From positions 1-42,838 of the forward strand of contig NZ_JADZBI010000080.1 in assembly GCF_020852195.1 (NCBI RefSeq): a stretch of DNA of 42,838 nucleotides. Reading direction: 5' to 3'. The notes under the pieces were generated by a model that worked only from the letters and a program-made list of their open reading frames with translations, did not search any database and was not told the DNA's origin. This stretch comes from Hyphomicrobium sp. (GTDB taxonomy: Bacteria; Pseudomonadota; Alphaproteobacteria; Rhizobiales; Hyphomicrobiaceae). Numbering within the stretch: the stretch's first letter is position 1; each line of letters opens with the position of its first letter. A program made the translations under genes and the position numbers. This document shows, piece after piece, positions 8,217 to 16,164 of this stretch.

Positions 8217-8720
8217 ATGGGCTTCTTCACACACGACATCAAGACGATGGACGACCTCTTCGTGCACACGCTGCGCGACATCTACTACGCCGAGAACCAG
8301 ATCACGAAGGCTCTGCCGACCATGATCTCCAAGGCCTCCGATGCACAGCTCAAGGCCGGCTTCGAGAAGCACCTCCAGGAGACCAAGGGCCAGATCGATC
8401 GCCTCGAGCAGGTGTTCAAGCTGCACGGCGTCGAGATCGGCGGCGTGGCCTGCCCGGCCATCGACGGCATCATCGCCGAGGCTGACGACGTAGCCGGCGA
8501 GGTCGGCGACAACGCCGTGCTCGATGCGGCGCTGATCGCTGCCGCCCAGGCCGTCGAGCACTATGAGATCAGCCGCTACGGCACGCTCGTCGCATGGGCC
8601 AAGCAGCTTGGGCGCAACGATTGCGCGAGCCTGCTCCTCAAGAACCTGGACGAGGAGAAAGCCACCGACGCCAAGCTGACCACGCTCGCGGAAGGCCGGC
8701 TCAACCGACGCGCCGCCTGA
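8217..8720 (+). CDS. YciF/DUF892 ferritin-like protein
   Basis: 167 residues, the usual size for the family. The helical ferritin-like fold is recognisable from MDDLFVHTLRDIYYAENQITKALP, FEKHLQETKGQIDRLEQVF and AAQAVEHYEISRYGTLVAWAKQLG, with Glu and His residues in the positions that bind di-iron in related proteins. YciE/YciF proteins are stress induced and their exact activity is unsettled. The start has GGAG about 8 bases upstream. The gene follows the SDR gene closely, so both are likely on one stress-responsive transcript. A long hairpin follows the stop. Confidence 0.88.
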   Translation: MGFFTHDIKTMDDLFVHTLRDIYYAENQITKALPTMISKASDAQLKAGFEKHLQETKGQIDRLEQVFKLHGVEIGGVACPAIDGIIAEADDVAGEVGDNAVLDAALIAAAQAVEHYEISRYGTLVAWAKQLGRNDCASLLLKNLDEEKATDAKLTTLAEGRLNRRAA

Positions 8721-8744
8721 CGCTGCGGACTACACTGGCCACCG

Positions 8745-8776
8745 CAACGCCCGGCGGATTCATCCGCCGGGCGTTG
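8745..8776 (+). terminator. 14-bp perfect hairpin after the DUF892 gene
   Basis: CAACGCCCGGCGGA / TCCGCCGGGCGTTG around a 4-base TTCA loop. There is no T-run, so it may act as a Rho-assisted terminator or a 3'-end stabiliser rather than a classic intrinsic terminator. Confidence 0.55.
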
Positions 8777-8849
8777 CCCGTATCGGAACCAACGTCAGGG
8801 ATCGGAATTATACCGCAAGGGGCAAGAAGACTGATCGCTGGAGGCTCCC

Positions 8850-9056
8850 GTGTACGAGCTTATCTTGACGGTGTGTTCCGTCGTCGTCGGCGCCTCGTGC
8901 CGAGAGGCCAATCCCATCCAGCTCGATGAGCACGTCGGCCTGACCGGCTGCCTGATCGCCTCGCAGATCGAGGGTGCCAAGTGGGTCGAGGCACACCCCA
9001 ACTTCTACGTCTCGCGATACACCTGCCAGCCGGCGAAAACCTACGCGCGGACCTGA
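8850..9056 (+). CDS. Small conserved-type protein with three cysteines, unknown function
   Basis: 68 residues starting at GTG 8850, with GGAGG six bases upstream. It begins MYELILTVCSVVVGASCREAN, a short hydrophobic start with two cysteines, and has CLIASQIEGAKWVEAHPNFYVSRYTC in its second half. Short proteins with this MYE...VC and AKW.EAHP layout are, from memory, widespread in Rhizobiales without known function. It may be a small periplasmic or membrane-associated protein. The stop is directly followed (next base) by the stop of the convergent histidine kinase gene. Confidence 0.6.
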   Translation: MYELILTVCSVVVGASCREANPIQLDEHVGLTGCLIASQIEGAKWVEAHPNFYVSRYTCQPAKTYART

Positions 9057-10898
9057 CTAGCTCCGGTGCGTTTCCAGAACTTCGCGGATCTTGATCGATA
9101 GCTCCTCGAGCGAGAATGGCTTGGCCAGGAAATGTACGCCGGGGTCGAGAACGCCGTTGTGCACGACGGCGTTCTTCGTGAAGCCCGTCATGAACATCAC
9201 CTTGAGCTCCGGCCGCAGCGCAACGGCCTCGTCTGCGAGCCTGCGCCCGTTCATTTCCGGCATGACGATGTCGGTCAGGAGAAGGTCCACCGCCACGTCG
9301 TTCTTGAGCTTATCGAGCGCCTCCTGCGCGCTGCGGGCCTCGAGCACGGTATAGCCGAGCTCGCGTAGGCTCGCCGCCGTCAGGTCGAGCACCCGCGCCT
9401 CGTCCTCGACCAGGAGAACCGTTTCCGTTCCGGTGCTCTCCGCCACCTTCCGCTCCACCTCGGGCCGGTCAGTATCCGCCCCATAGTGGCGCGGCAGATA
9501 GATCTTCACCGTCGTACCCTCGCCGAGCTCCGAGTAGACTTTCACGTGGCCGCCGCTCTGCTTGACGAAGCCGTAGACCTGCGACAGCCCGAGCCCCGTC
9601 CCCTTGCTCTGGTCTTTTGTGGTGAAGAACGGATCGAACGCCTTCGCCAGCACCTCGGGCGTCATGCCTGTGCCGGTATCGGTGACGGCGATCAGCACGT
9701 ACTGTCCCGCGGGCACGCCTGGATGCAGGCGCGAATAGCGGTCGTCGAGATGACAATTCGCTGTTTCGACCGTGAGCCTGCCGCCTTCCGGCATGGCGTC
9801 GCGCGCATTGACGCAAAGATTGAGAAGCGCGCTCTCGAGCTGCACGGGATCGGCGTGCGTCATCCACAAGCCACCGCCGAGGATGGTCTCGACGTTGATC
9901 GCCTCGCCGATCGCGCGACTGATCAGCTCCGAGATCCCGGCCACGAACTTGTTGGCATCGATGGGCTTGGGCGCAAGCGGCTGCTGGCGTGAGAACGCGA
10001 GCAGGCGCCTGACCAGCGTCGCAGCTCGGTTTGCGCCATCGAGCGCGCCGCTGAGCATCTCCTCGACGCCGCCTTCGCCTCGTGCGAAACGCTTCTGCGC
10101 CAGACCGATCCCGCTCATGATGACGGCCAGCATGTTGTTGAAGTCGTGCGCGATGCCCCCCGTGAGCTGGCCCACGGCCTCGACCTTCTGCATCTGCCGG
10201 ATCTGCTGCTCCGCGGGATCACGCTCCGCAACCGACTCCTGCAGCATCCGGTAGGCGCCCGCGAGCTCCAAGCCGATGCGGCGCGTGTTGAAGATCCACG
10301 CCGCCAGCGCCGCAACCGTAGCCAGCAGCGCGAGCCCCGTCGCGATCGCAAACACCGTAGCGGTCCAGAGCGTCGCACTCTCGCGCTCGGCGAGCAGCTT
10401 TTGCTCCACGTTCCGCATGCTCGCAAAACGAAGCCTAAGATCCTCAGTCAAGCGCCGCCCGTGCCCTTCCGTGACTTTCGTCTTCGCAGCCTCCGGACCG
10501 TCCGAGACACGGATTTGTATGGTCTCATCGGCGAAGGCGAGGCGCTGCGTGATCAGCGGACGCGCGGCCTCGAGCGCAGAGACCTGCGCCGGATTGTCGG
10601 CCACCAGGGCGTGCAGCCGGTCGAGCGCCACGGGCATCTTCTCGCGCGCGTTCGTATAGAGCGTGAGATACGCCTCTTCGCCGGTCAGCACGAAGCTGCG
10701 CTGACCGATCTCGGCGTCCTGCAGCAGCGACCACGTGTCGGAGAGTGCCGTTTCGACCTCGAGCGTATGGCGTACCCAGTCCGCTTGATTGAGGTATCTC
10801 GTGCCGATCCAGATGGTCATAGCGACGATGGCCAGGAGCGCGGCGCCCGCGACTTCCGGTACGCGGCTTCTAACCGCGTTGGTCATCCTGTTCATCAT
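9057..10898 (-). CDS. Hybrid sensor histidine kinase with CHASE3 domain and receiver
   Basis: 613 residues. Order: TM1 (about 14-32), CHASE3 sensor (about 35-165, with DAEIGQRSFVLTGEEAYL), TM2 (about 180-203), a coiled linker, HisKA with His251 in GGIAHDFNNMLAVI, the ATPase domain with N-box LLNLCVNARDAMPEGG, VTDTGTGMT and GTGLGLSQVYG, then a C-terminal receiver with phospho-acceptor Asp543 in LLLTDIVMPEMNG and Lys in FLAKPF. I start at ATG 10898 (MMNRMTN) with GGGGA upstream; a 64-residue upstream extension of the frame looks non-coding. CHASE3 kinases sense signals near the membrane; the ligand is unknown. Receiver and kinase in one chain and no adjacent regulator suggest a phosphorelay. 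In alphaproteobacteria such HWE- or HisKA-hybrids can feed the general stress response, but this is inference from the surrounding promoters. Confidence 0.9.
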   Translation of the reverse strand: MMNRMTNAVRSRVPEVAGAALLAIVAMTIWIGTRYLNQADWVRHTLEVETALSDTWSLLQDAEIGQRSFVLTGEEAYLTLYTNAREKMPVALDRLHALVADNPAQVSALEAARPLITQRLAFADETIQIRVSDGPEAAKTKVTEGHGRRLTEDLRLRFASMRNVEQKLLAERESATLWTATVFAIATGLALLATVAALAAWIFNTRRIGLELAGAYRMLQESVAERDPAEQQIRQMQKVEAVGQLTGGIAHDFNNMLAVIMSGIGLAQKRFARGEGGVEEMLSGALDGANRAATLVRRLLAFSRQQPLAPKPIDANKFVAGISELISRAIGEAINVETILGGGLWMTHADPVQLESALLNLCVNARDAMPEGGRLTVETANCHLDDRYSRLHPGVPAGQYVLIAVTDTGTGMTPEVLAKAFDPFFTTKDQSKGTGLGLSQVYGFVKQSGGHVKVYSELGEGTTVKIYLPRHYGADTDRPEVERKVAESTGTETVLLVEDEARVLDLTAASLRELGYTVLEARSAQEALDKLKNDVAVDLLLTDIVMPEMNGRRLADEAVALRPELKVMFMTGFTKNAVVHNGVLDPGVHFLAKPFSLEELSIKIREVLETHRS

Positions 10899-11043
10899 CG
10901 ACTGTTCGGTCCCCGCGGCGAGAAATTCGGCTGCACGGGAATAATCATACACGACCGCTAAACCGATACCACAGCGCTCGAAAAGCGGTTTCCGCGCAGG
11001 TCCTTCCGCATGGCACGAAGGCCCTGACGGCCCGAGAAATCCA

Positions 11044-11069
11044 GGAACCGGAACCGCCATGGACGCGTT
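11044..11069 (+). promoter_or_regulatory. EcfG-type promoter for the cytochrome c gene
   Basis: GGAAC at 11044-11048, 17-base spacer, CGTT at 11066-11069 (continuing TT). Exact consensus match, 33 bases before ATG 11103. Confidence 0.7.
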
Positions 11070-11102
11070 TTCACGCAGAAGCTCCCGCAAAAGGAGAGCG
11101 CT

Positions 11103-11537
11103 ATGAAAAGCCCGAAAAGGCCAACATTAAGAACTGGAGTCGTACTGTTCGCAGCGGCAATGACCGCCGCGTTTTCCGGCTTCGCAAGCGCGAACGAGAA
11201 GACGGCTGCGGCCAACACCGGCCCCGACGACGCCGGGCAGGTTGCCTTCAATACGCATTGCCGCAACTGCCATTCGGTGAAGCCGGACGATAACCGCCTC
11301 GGCCCGACGCTGCACAACATCTTCGGCGCGCCGGCCGGACAAGCCAAGGATTTCGCCAACTACTCCGGCAGCCTGACATCGGAGATCACGTGGGACGAGG
11401 CGACGCTCGACAAGTTCATCTCCGATCCCAAGTCCATTGCCTCGAACACGACGATGACGCCGTTCGCGGGCATTCAGGATGCGGAGCAGAGAAAGCTCAT
11501 CATTGACTATCTGAAGGCGCAGCGCAAAGAATCCTGA
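11103..11537 (+). CDS. Periplasmic class I cytochrome c
   Basis: 144 residues. Signal peptide 1-30 (hydrophobic stretch ending FASA). Mature protein has one haem site, Cys53-x-x-Cys56-His57 (CRNCH), the LGPTLHNIFG segment of cytochrome c2-like proteins, and Met118 in NTTMTPFAGI as likely sixth ligand. The C-terminal helix is RKLIIDYLKAQ. It would carry electrons in the periplasm, but no oxidase or donor gene is adjacent. AGGAG lies 6-7 bases before ATG. The EcfG-type promoter suggests stress induction of a stand-alone electron carrier, divergent from the hybrid kinase gene. Confidence 0.92.
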   Translation: MKSPKRPTLRTGVVLFAAAMTAAFSGFASANEKTAAANTGPDDAGQVAFNTHCRNCHSVKPDDNRLGPTLHNIFGAPAGQAKDFANYSGSLTSEITWDEATLDKFISDPKSIASNTTMTPFAGIQDAEQRKLIIDYLKAQRKES

Positions 11538-11561
11538 GGCCTGACGTCGATCGAGCACCAT

Positions 11562-11600
11562 CGCCCGAGGGAACCCAAGGCGTTCTCGGGCGTTTTCTCT
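11562..11600 (+). terminator. Cytochrome c terminator overlapping the next promoter
   Basis: 8-bp stem CGCCCGAG (11562-11569) / CTCGGGCG (11585-11592), then TTTTCTCTT. The -35 and -10 of the following EcfG promoter (11570-11594) lie inside the loop and the end of the stem. Confidence 0.65.
11570..11594 (+). promoter_or_regulatory. EcfG-type promoter for the GTPase/permease operon
   Basis: GGAAC at 11570-11574, 16-base spacer, CGTT at 11591-11594 (CGTTTT). Exact consensus match, 60 bases upstream of ATG 11655. Confidence 0.65.
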
Positions 11601-11654
11601 TGCCGCCCCGAAGGACGGCATCCTTCACCAGTTCGGCACCAGCGAGAGACTTCC

Positions 11655-12950
11655 ATGGCAAGATGGGCTGCGGCGCTGAAGGGCGTGCTGCCCGGCCGAT
11701 CGGGGAAGCGCGACAATCCCCCTCGCGCCGAAGCCGACCAGAAGACCGGCAGCCCAGGCGCGGACATGGCGTCCGAAGGCGAGGCTAACGCGCTCGCCTA
11801 TGCGCCCGTCGTCTGGCTGCTCGGCAAGGTGCAGAGCGGCAAGACGTCCGTCATCCGCGCCATCACGGGAAGCAGCGACGCCGAGATCGGCGACGGCTTC
11901 CGCCCCTGCACACGCACCGCACGCCTCTACGCCTTCCCGACCGACACGCCCGTGCTCCGCTTTCTCGACACACGCGGCCTCGGCGAGGCCGATTACGATG
12001 CGACCGACGATCTCGCGTTCAGTGAGCAGGCGGCCCACCTCGTGCTCGCCACGGTGCGCGCCATGGACACCGATCAGAGCGCGCTGTTCGACGCCTTGCA
12101 GCAGGTCCGCGTCCGCCATCCGAACTGGCCGATCGTCGTCGCCCAGACCAGCCTCCATGATGCCTATCGCCCGGGCGAGTGCCACACGCTCCCCTATCCT
12201 TTCGAGCCCGGTGCGTCGCCGGACGTCATCGCCAGGATCCCGACCGATCTGATGCGCGCACTCGCGCACCAGAGGACGCTGTTCGACAAGCTGCCGGGGC
12301 GCGGGGGGCTCCTTTTTGTTCCCGTCGATCTGACCAAGCCGTCGGACGGCCTGCCCCCCGCCGACTACGGTCTCGACGCGCTGACCGAGGCGCTTGCCAC
12401 CGTGGCGCCGGCCGGCATGCTGGCCGCACTCTCTGCCATGCCGGGCTTCAAGGCCGACCCGAAGGCGCGCTCCGCCGATCCGATCGTGATGGGCCACGCC
12501 ATGGCCGCGGCCGGCGGCGACCTCGTGCCGATCCCGGTGGCAGGCGCCATCGCTGCATCCACCATCCAGGCCCGCATGCTGAGCCAGCTCGGCCGCCTCT
12601 ATGGCGTCGAATGGGACAAGCGCGCCTATGCCGAGCTCACCGCTGCTATCGGCGCTGGCACCGTCGCCAAGGTCGCGGCCGGCGTCGGCCTGCGCCAGCT
12701 CGCCAAGCTCCTGCCGGTGTACGGCCAGACAGCCGGGGCCGCCGCCTCGGCCGCGGCAAGCTTCGCCGTCACTTATGCCCTCGGCAAAGCCGCAGTGTAT
12801 TATCTGCACGGCCGCCGCCTCGGCACCACCGACCGCGGCGGCATCGCGGAGGCCTATCAGCAGGCGCTGCGCGAGGCGTTCCGCATGGCGCGCGAGCGCA
12901 AGGCCGCCGAGCAGAGCCGCGAGGCCCGCCCCATGAGTGATCGATCATGA
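11655..12950 (+). CDS. Predicted GTPase with C-terminal DUF697-like membrane region
   Basis: 431 residues. P-loop GKVQSGKT (57-64) follows VVWLL; G3 is DTRGLG (105-110); the position of the NKxD motif reads AQTSLHD, a degenerate form. After residue about 280 come two alanine/glycine-rich hydrophobic blocks (GGDLVPIPVAGAIAASTIQ and GAGTVAKVAAGVGLRQLAKLLPVYGQ-type) with the layout of the DUF697 family, which suggests membrane association. ATG 11655 was chosen; upstream is the EcfG-type promoter. The stop overlaps the next start (ATGA), so translation of the two GTPases is coupled. Relatives of YfjP/YcjF type have no settled function. Confidence 0.8.
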   Translation: MARWAAALKGVLPGRSGKRDNPPRAEADQKTGSPGADMASEGEANALAYAPVVWLLGKVQSGKTSVIRAITGSSDAEIGDGFRPCTRTARLYAFPTDTPVLRFLDTRGLGEADYDATDDLAFSEQAAHLVLATVRAMDTDQSALFDALQQVRVRHPNWPIVVAQTSLHDAYRPGECHTLPYPFEPGASPDVIARIPTDLMRALAHQRTLFDKLPGRGGLLFVPVDLTKPSDGLPPADYGLDALTEALATVAPAGMLAALSAMPGFKADPKARSADPIVMGHAMAAAGGDLVPIPVAGAIAASTIQARMLSQLGRLYGVEWDKRAYAELTAAIGAGTVAKVAAGVGLRQLAKLLPVYGQTAGAAASAAASFAVTYALGKAAVYYLHGRRLGTTDRGGIAEAYQQALREAFRMARERKAAEQSREARPMSDRS

Positions 12951-14575
12951 GCGACAAGCCTATTGCCCCGCCGCGCGCAAGACGCACGGCCTCCCTTATC
13001 CTGATCGCCATCGGCCTGCTCGTACCGGCGCTGTCGCTCATTCCGCTCGGCAGCATCTGGCTGTGGCAGAGCGGTTATCTCCTCTACTGGACGGCCTTCG
13101 CCCTCGCCGCGGTGGCGCTCGTCTATCTCGCCCAGCGTCACCTGCTGCCGGAGCCCGGCGCACCGCCCGCGCCGGTCGAGGAGCAGCCCACTGAGGACGA
13201 TCGCGGTGACGACGATGCGCTGCGCTTCGGCTGGTCGCCGCTCGAGGAGCAGGCGTGGAGTGACGTCAGGGTGCTCGCACGGGGCACCGACCCCGACCGC
13301 ATTACAAGCCCCGAAGCCCTCCTTGCACTCGGCCGGGAGACCATCGAGATCGTCGCCAGGCGTGTTCATGCCGGTCGGCAAGACCCGGTCTGGCAGTTCA
13401 CGACGCCGGAAGCCCTGGCCATCATCGAGCGCGTTGCGCGCCGCCTCCGCATGTTCGTGCGCGAGAGCGTACCGTTCGGCGACCGCTTAACCGTTGCCCA
13501 GGCCCTGACACTCTACCGCTGGCGCGGCGCGCTGGACTGGGCAGAGCGCGCCTATGACGTCTGGCGTGTCGTCCGTCTCGCCAACCCGGCCACAGCCGCC
13601 GCCAACGAAGCGCGCGAGCAGCTTTCGAAGGCCATGATGCAATGGGGCCGCGACACCGTCTCGCGCAAGCTCACGGAAGCCTACGTGCTGGAGATCGGCC
13701 GCGCCGCCATCGATCTCTACGGCGGCCGCCTGCGCGTCTCGACCGAGGCGCTGTCCGGATACGTCTCGGAGGAGACCGCAGCCGACCAGGCGGCCGTGAG
13801 CCAGACACGCACCGAGCCCCTGCGCATCCTCGTTGCCGGCCAGACCGGCGTCGGCAAATCGAGCCTCGTCAACGCGCTTGCGAAGGAGGCTCGCGCCGCC
13901 ACGGACGCGCTGCCCGCCACCTCCGCATTCACGCCCTACATGCTCGAGCGCGAAGGCCTCCCCGCGGCGCTCGTCGTCGACAGCCCCGGGCTCGGCACGG
14001 ACCCCAAGACGCTCGAAGCCCTGCTGGAGAAGGCCGCCGACAGCGACCTCGTGCTCTGGGTCGTCGCCGCCCACCGCGCCGACCGCGAGCTTGACCGCAA
14101 GGCGCTCGCGGCGCTGCGCGCTCACTTCGCCGCCCGCCTGAACCGGCGACGCCCGCCGCTGGTTCTCGTCGCAACCCACATCGACCGGCTGCGGCCTTTC
14201 GGCGAGTGGTCACCACCCTACGACCTCGCCGCCGGTAACGACGAGAAAGCACGCAACATCCGCGATGCGATCGCCGCCGCATCCGCCGACCTGGGCTTTG
14301 CAGCCGACGAAGCGGTCGCCGTGAGCCTCGCCGACCCGGAGACGCCGTACAACGTCGAGCGCCTCTGGGAGCGCATCGCCGACGCACTGCCGGAAGCCAT
14401 GCGCGCCCAGCTCCTCCGTTGCCTCCACGAGCTGCGTGACACCTGGAGCTGGAGGTCGGTCTGGTCACAAGCCGCGGGCGCCGGACGCACCATCGCAGGC
14501 GCGCTGAGGAAGGAGAGCCCGCGGAGCGGCGGGCCACGCGACAAGAAGGGCAAGAGCGCATCGAACGCGGAGTAA
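12947..14575 (+). CDS. Membrane-anchored predicted GTPase
   Basis: 542 residues. Two N-terminal membrane helices (about 15-37 and 43-63), a linker and helical region to about residue 290, then a TRAFAC-type G domain: AGQTGVGKS (297-305), DSPGLG (345-350), ATHIDR at the NKxD position (THID, as in YfjP/YeeP-like GTPases), and a C-terminal helical tail ending in a basic stretch. The start overlaps the stop of the upstream GTPase by four bases, and the permease gene begins 4 bases after its stop, so the three form one operon. The pair may form a hetero-oligomer at the membrane; this is inference from coupling and the shared GTPase fold. Confidence 0.8.
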   Translation: MSDKPIAPPRARRTASLILIAIGLLVPALSLIPLGSIWLWQSGYLLYWTAFALAAVALVYLAQRHLLPEPGAPPAPVEEQPTEDDRGDDDALRFGWSPLEEQAWSDVRVLARGTDPDRITSPEALLALGRETIEIVARRVHAGRQDPVWQFTTPEALAIIERVARRLRMFVRESVPFGDRLTVAQALTLYRWRGALDWAERAYDVWRVVRLANPATAAANEAREQLSKAMMQWGRDTVSRKLTEAYVLEIGRAAIDLYGGRLRVSTEALSGYVSEETAADQAAVSQTRTEPLRILVAGQTGVGKSSLVNALAKEARAATDALPATSAFTPYMLEREGLPAALVVDSPGLGTDPKTLEALLEKAADSDLVLWVVAAHRADRELDRKALAALRAHFAARLNRRRPPLVLVATHIDRLRPFGEWSPPYDLAAGNDEKARNIRDAIAAASADLGFAADEAVAVSLADPETPYNVERLWERIADALPEAMRAQLLRCLHELRDTWSWRSVWSQAAGAGRTIAGALRKESPRSGGPRDKKGKSASNAE

Positions 14576-14579
14576 GAAC

Positions 14580-15707
14580 ATGACACTAGCCGCAGAAGCG
14601 ACGTCGCAATCGAGGCAGCGCGCCAACGACGGGGAGGTCCTGGAGAAGGAACCTGAGGAAAAATCGGCCGCGGAGACCTGGCAGTTGGTGGCCGACGTCT
14701 CCGTCACCGGTCTCTTCGCCCTCGCACTGCTCGCCGCGCTCTATCTCATGAAGGAGGTGTTCGTCCCCGTCATCTTGGCCTGGGTCGTCGCAAATATCCT
14801 GCTGCCCGTCGTCGCCTGGATGGAGAAGCGCGGACTGCCCCGCGTCGCCTCGGTCGCAGCGGTGACGCTGGCCCTGGTCGCGGTTCTGCTGACGGTCGCC
14901 GCCCTTCTGTCGCTGCCGCTCACCTACTGGCTGGGGCGCGCAACCGAGCTCGGCGCCTTGATCCGCGAGAAGCTGCAATCGATCACAGAGCCCCTCGACT
15001 TTCTGAGGGAGCTCACGAACGCCGTCGGCCAGGCGACCGGCCAGGCGTCGGGCTCCGGCCTACACGTCGAGGAAAGCACCAACATCGTAAGCGGGATCGT
15101 CGCGTTCCTGACGCCGGCGGTCACGCAAGGCATCCTGTTTCTTGGCGCGCTGGTCTTCTACATGATCTACCAGAAGCAGATCAAAAACCGCTCCGTTCTC
15201 ATCCTCCCGAGCCGCGAAGCGAGACTCACGGCGTTGCGCATCTTCGCCGACATCGAGCGCAACACCACCGTCTATTTCGGTACGTTCACCATCGTCAATC
15301 TGTGCCTCGGGCTCGCGACGACCATCCTCGCCTATGTGGTCGGCCTGCCCAATCCGATGCTGTGGGGGGTGCTCGCGGCCGTGCTGAACTACATCCCCTA
15401 CATCGGCCCCGCGATCATGGTGGCCGTGCTGTTCCTGATCGGCCTCTTCACGTTTCCCAGCATCTCGGAGGCCGTTGTCGCGCCGCTCGTCTACGTCGTC
15501 ATGACCGCCGTCGAGGGACACTTCCTCACGCCCGCGCTGATGGGCCGCCGCATGACGCTGAACCCGTTCGCGGTGTTCCTCGCCATAGGCTTCTGGACCT
15601 GGATGTGGGGGCCCATCGGCGCCTTTGTCGCGGTCCCGATCCTGATGACGACGATGGTGACCTTCCGCCACCTGTTCCCGGAGGACGCGCCCGAGCTGCC
15701 CGGATGA
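14580..15707 (+). CDS. AI-2E family transporter (PerM/YdiK type)
   Basis: 375 residues. Hydrophilic N-terminus of about 40 residues, then paired helices (VFVPVILAWVVANILLPVVAWM), a periplasmic segment with ELGALIREKLQSI, and the conserved C-terminal block with NYIPYIGP, LYxxHFLTPALMGRRMTLNPFAVFLAIGFWTWMWGPIGAFVAVPIL-like motifs typical of the family (formerly UPF0118, 7-8 helices). Members include AI-2 exporters and Na+/H+ antiporters, so the substrate is open. It is the last gene of the GTPase operon, 4 bases after the preceding stop. Confidence 0.9.
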   Translation: MTLAAEATSQSRQRANDGEVLEKEPEEKSAAETWQLVADVSVTGLFALALLAALYLMKEVFVPVILAWVVANILLPVVAWMEKRGLPRVASVAAVTLALVAVLLTVAALLSLPLTYWLGRATELGALIREKLQSITEPLDFLRELTNAVGQATGQASGSGLHVEESTNIVSGIVAFLTPAVTQGILFLGALVFYMIYQKQIKNRSVLILPSREARLTALRIFADIERNTTVYFGTFTIVNLCLGLATTILAYVVGLPNPMLWGVLAAVLNYIPYIGPAIMVAVLFLIGLFTFPSISEAVVAPLVYVVMTAVEGHFLTPALMGRRMTLNPFAVFLAIGFWTWMWGPIGAFVAVPILMTTMVTFRHLFPEDAPELPG

Positions 15708-15734
15708 GCCCGCGCAAAACGTACCCTCACCGAT

Positions 15735-15760
15735 GAAACTACGGGCGCATGGACGGCGTT
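15735..15760 (+). promoter_or_regulatory. Possible EcfG-type promoter for the DUF883 gene
   Basis: GAAAC (15735-15739), 17-base spacer, CGTT (15757-15760) followed by TA; one mismatch in the -35 element. 55 bases before ATG 15816. Confidence 0.45.
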
Positions 15761-15769
15761 TAGCGCAGA

Positions 15770-15786
15770 GACGGCGTCCCGCCGTC
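15770..15786 (+). repeat. 7-bp hairpin in the DUF883 leader
   Basis: GACGGCG / CGCCGTC around a 3-base TCC loop, between the putative promoter and the ribosome binding site AGGAG at about 15798. It may be part of the 5' UTR or a weak terminator of the permease operon. Confidence 0.4.
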
Positions 15787-15815
15787 CTCAGACAAAAAAG
15801 GAGCTCCGTTTTCCC

Positions 15816-16106
15816 ATGGCACAGTCGACATCGAGCACCAACACGCGCACGGCCAGCGACTACGGCCGCAAAGCGGCCGATGAGCTTGCCGACAAGGCCG
15901 TCAACATGGCCGAGAGGACCGGCGAGCAGATCGAGCGCACGGTCCAGAACCTCGCCGAGCAGGGCCGCCAGGCCACCGAGCAGGTTCAGGTCGTGGCCGA
16001 CAACTTCAAGACCGCGGTCGACAAGTCGGTCAAGGATCAGCCGCTGACGACGCTCGCGATCGCGGCCGGCATCGGCTTCGTGATCGGCGCCCTCTGGAAA
16101 TCCTGA
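15816..16106 (+). CDS. DUF883 (ElaB/YqjD-like) membrane-anchored protein
   Basis: 96 residues. A long amphipathic, Gln/Glu/Ala-rich helix (residues 15-70, with AERTGEQIERTVQNLAEQGR) leads to a single C-terminal helix with glycine-zipper spacing (LAIAAGIGFVIGALWKS). This is the ElaB/YqjD/DUF883 layout; E. coli members are C-tail-anchored proteins that bind ribosomes in stationary phase, which is known for that family, not shown here. Preceded by AGGAG and a possible EcfG-type promoter. The following holin-like gene is 58 bases downstream. Confidence 0.82.
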   Translation: MAQSTSSTNTRTASDYGRKAADELADKAVNMAERTGEQIERTVQNLAEQGRQATEQVQVVADNFKTAVDKSVKDQPLTTLAIAAGIGFVIGALWKS

Positions 16107-16164
16107 GTACTGAGCCCGCGGAGAAGCGAGCCGTCTCGCAAATCCGCACCGCGGAGAACCGCCG

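Noticed and set aside
10899-11090. A 64-residue N-terminal extension of the hybrid kinase
   Set aside because: It reads like translated non-coding DNA, covers the divergent promoter region, and the ATG at 10898 has its own ribosome binding site.
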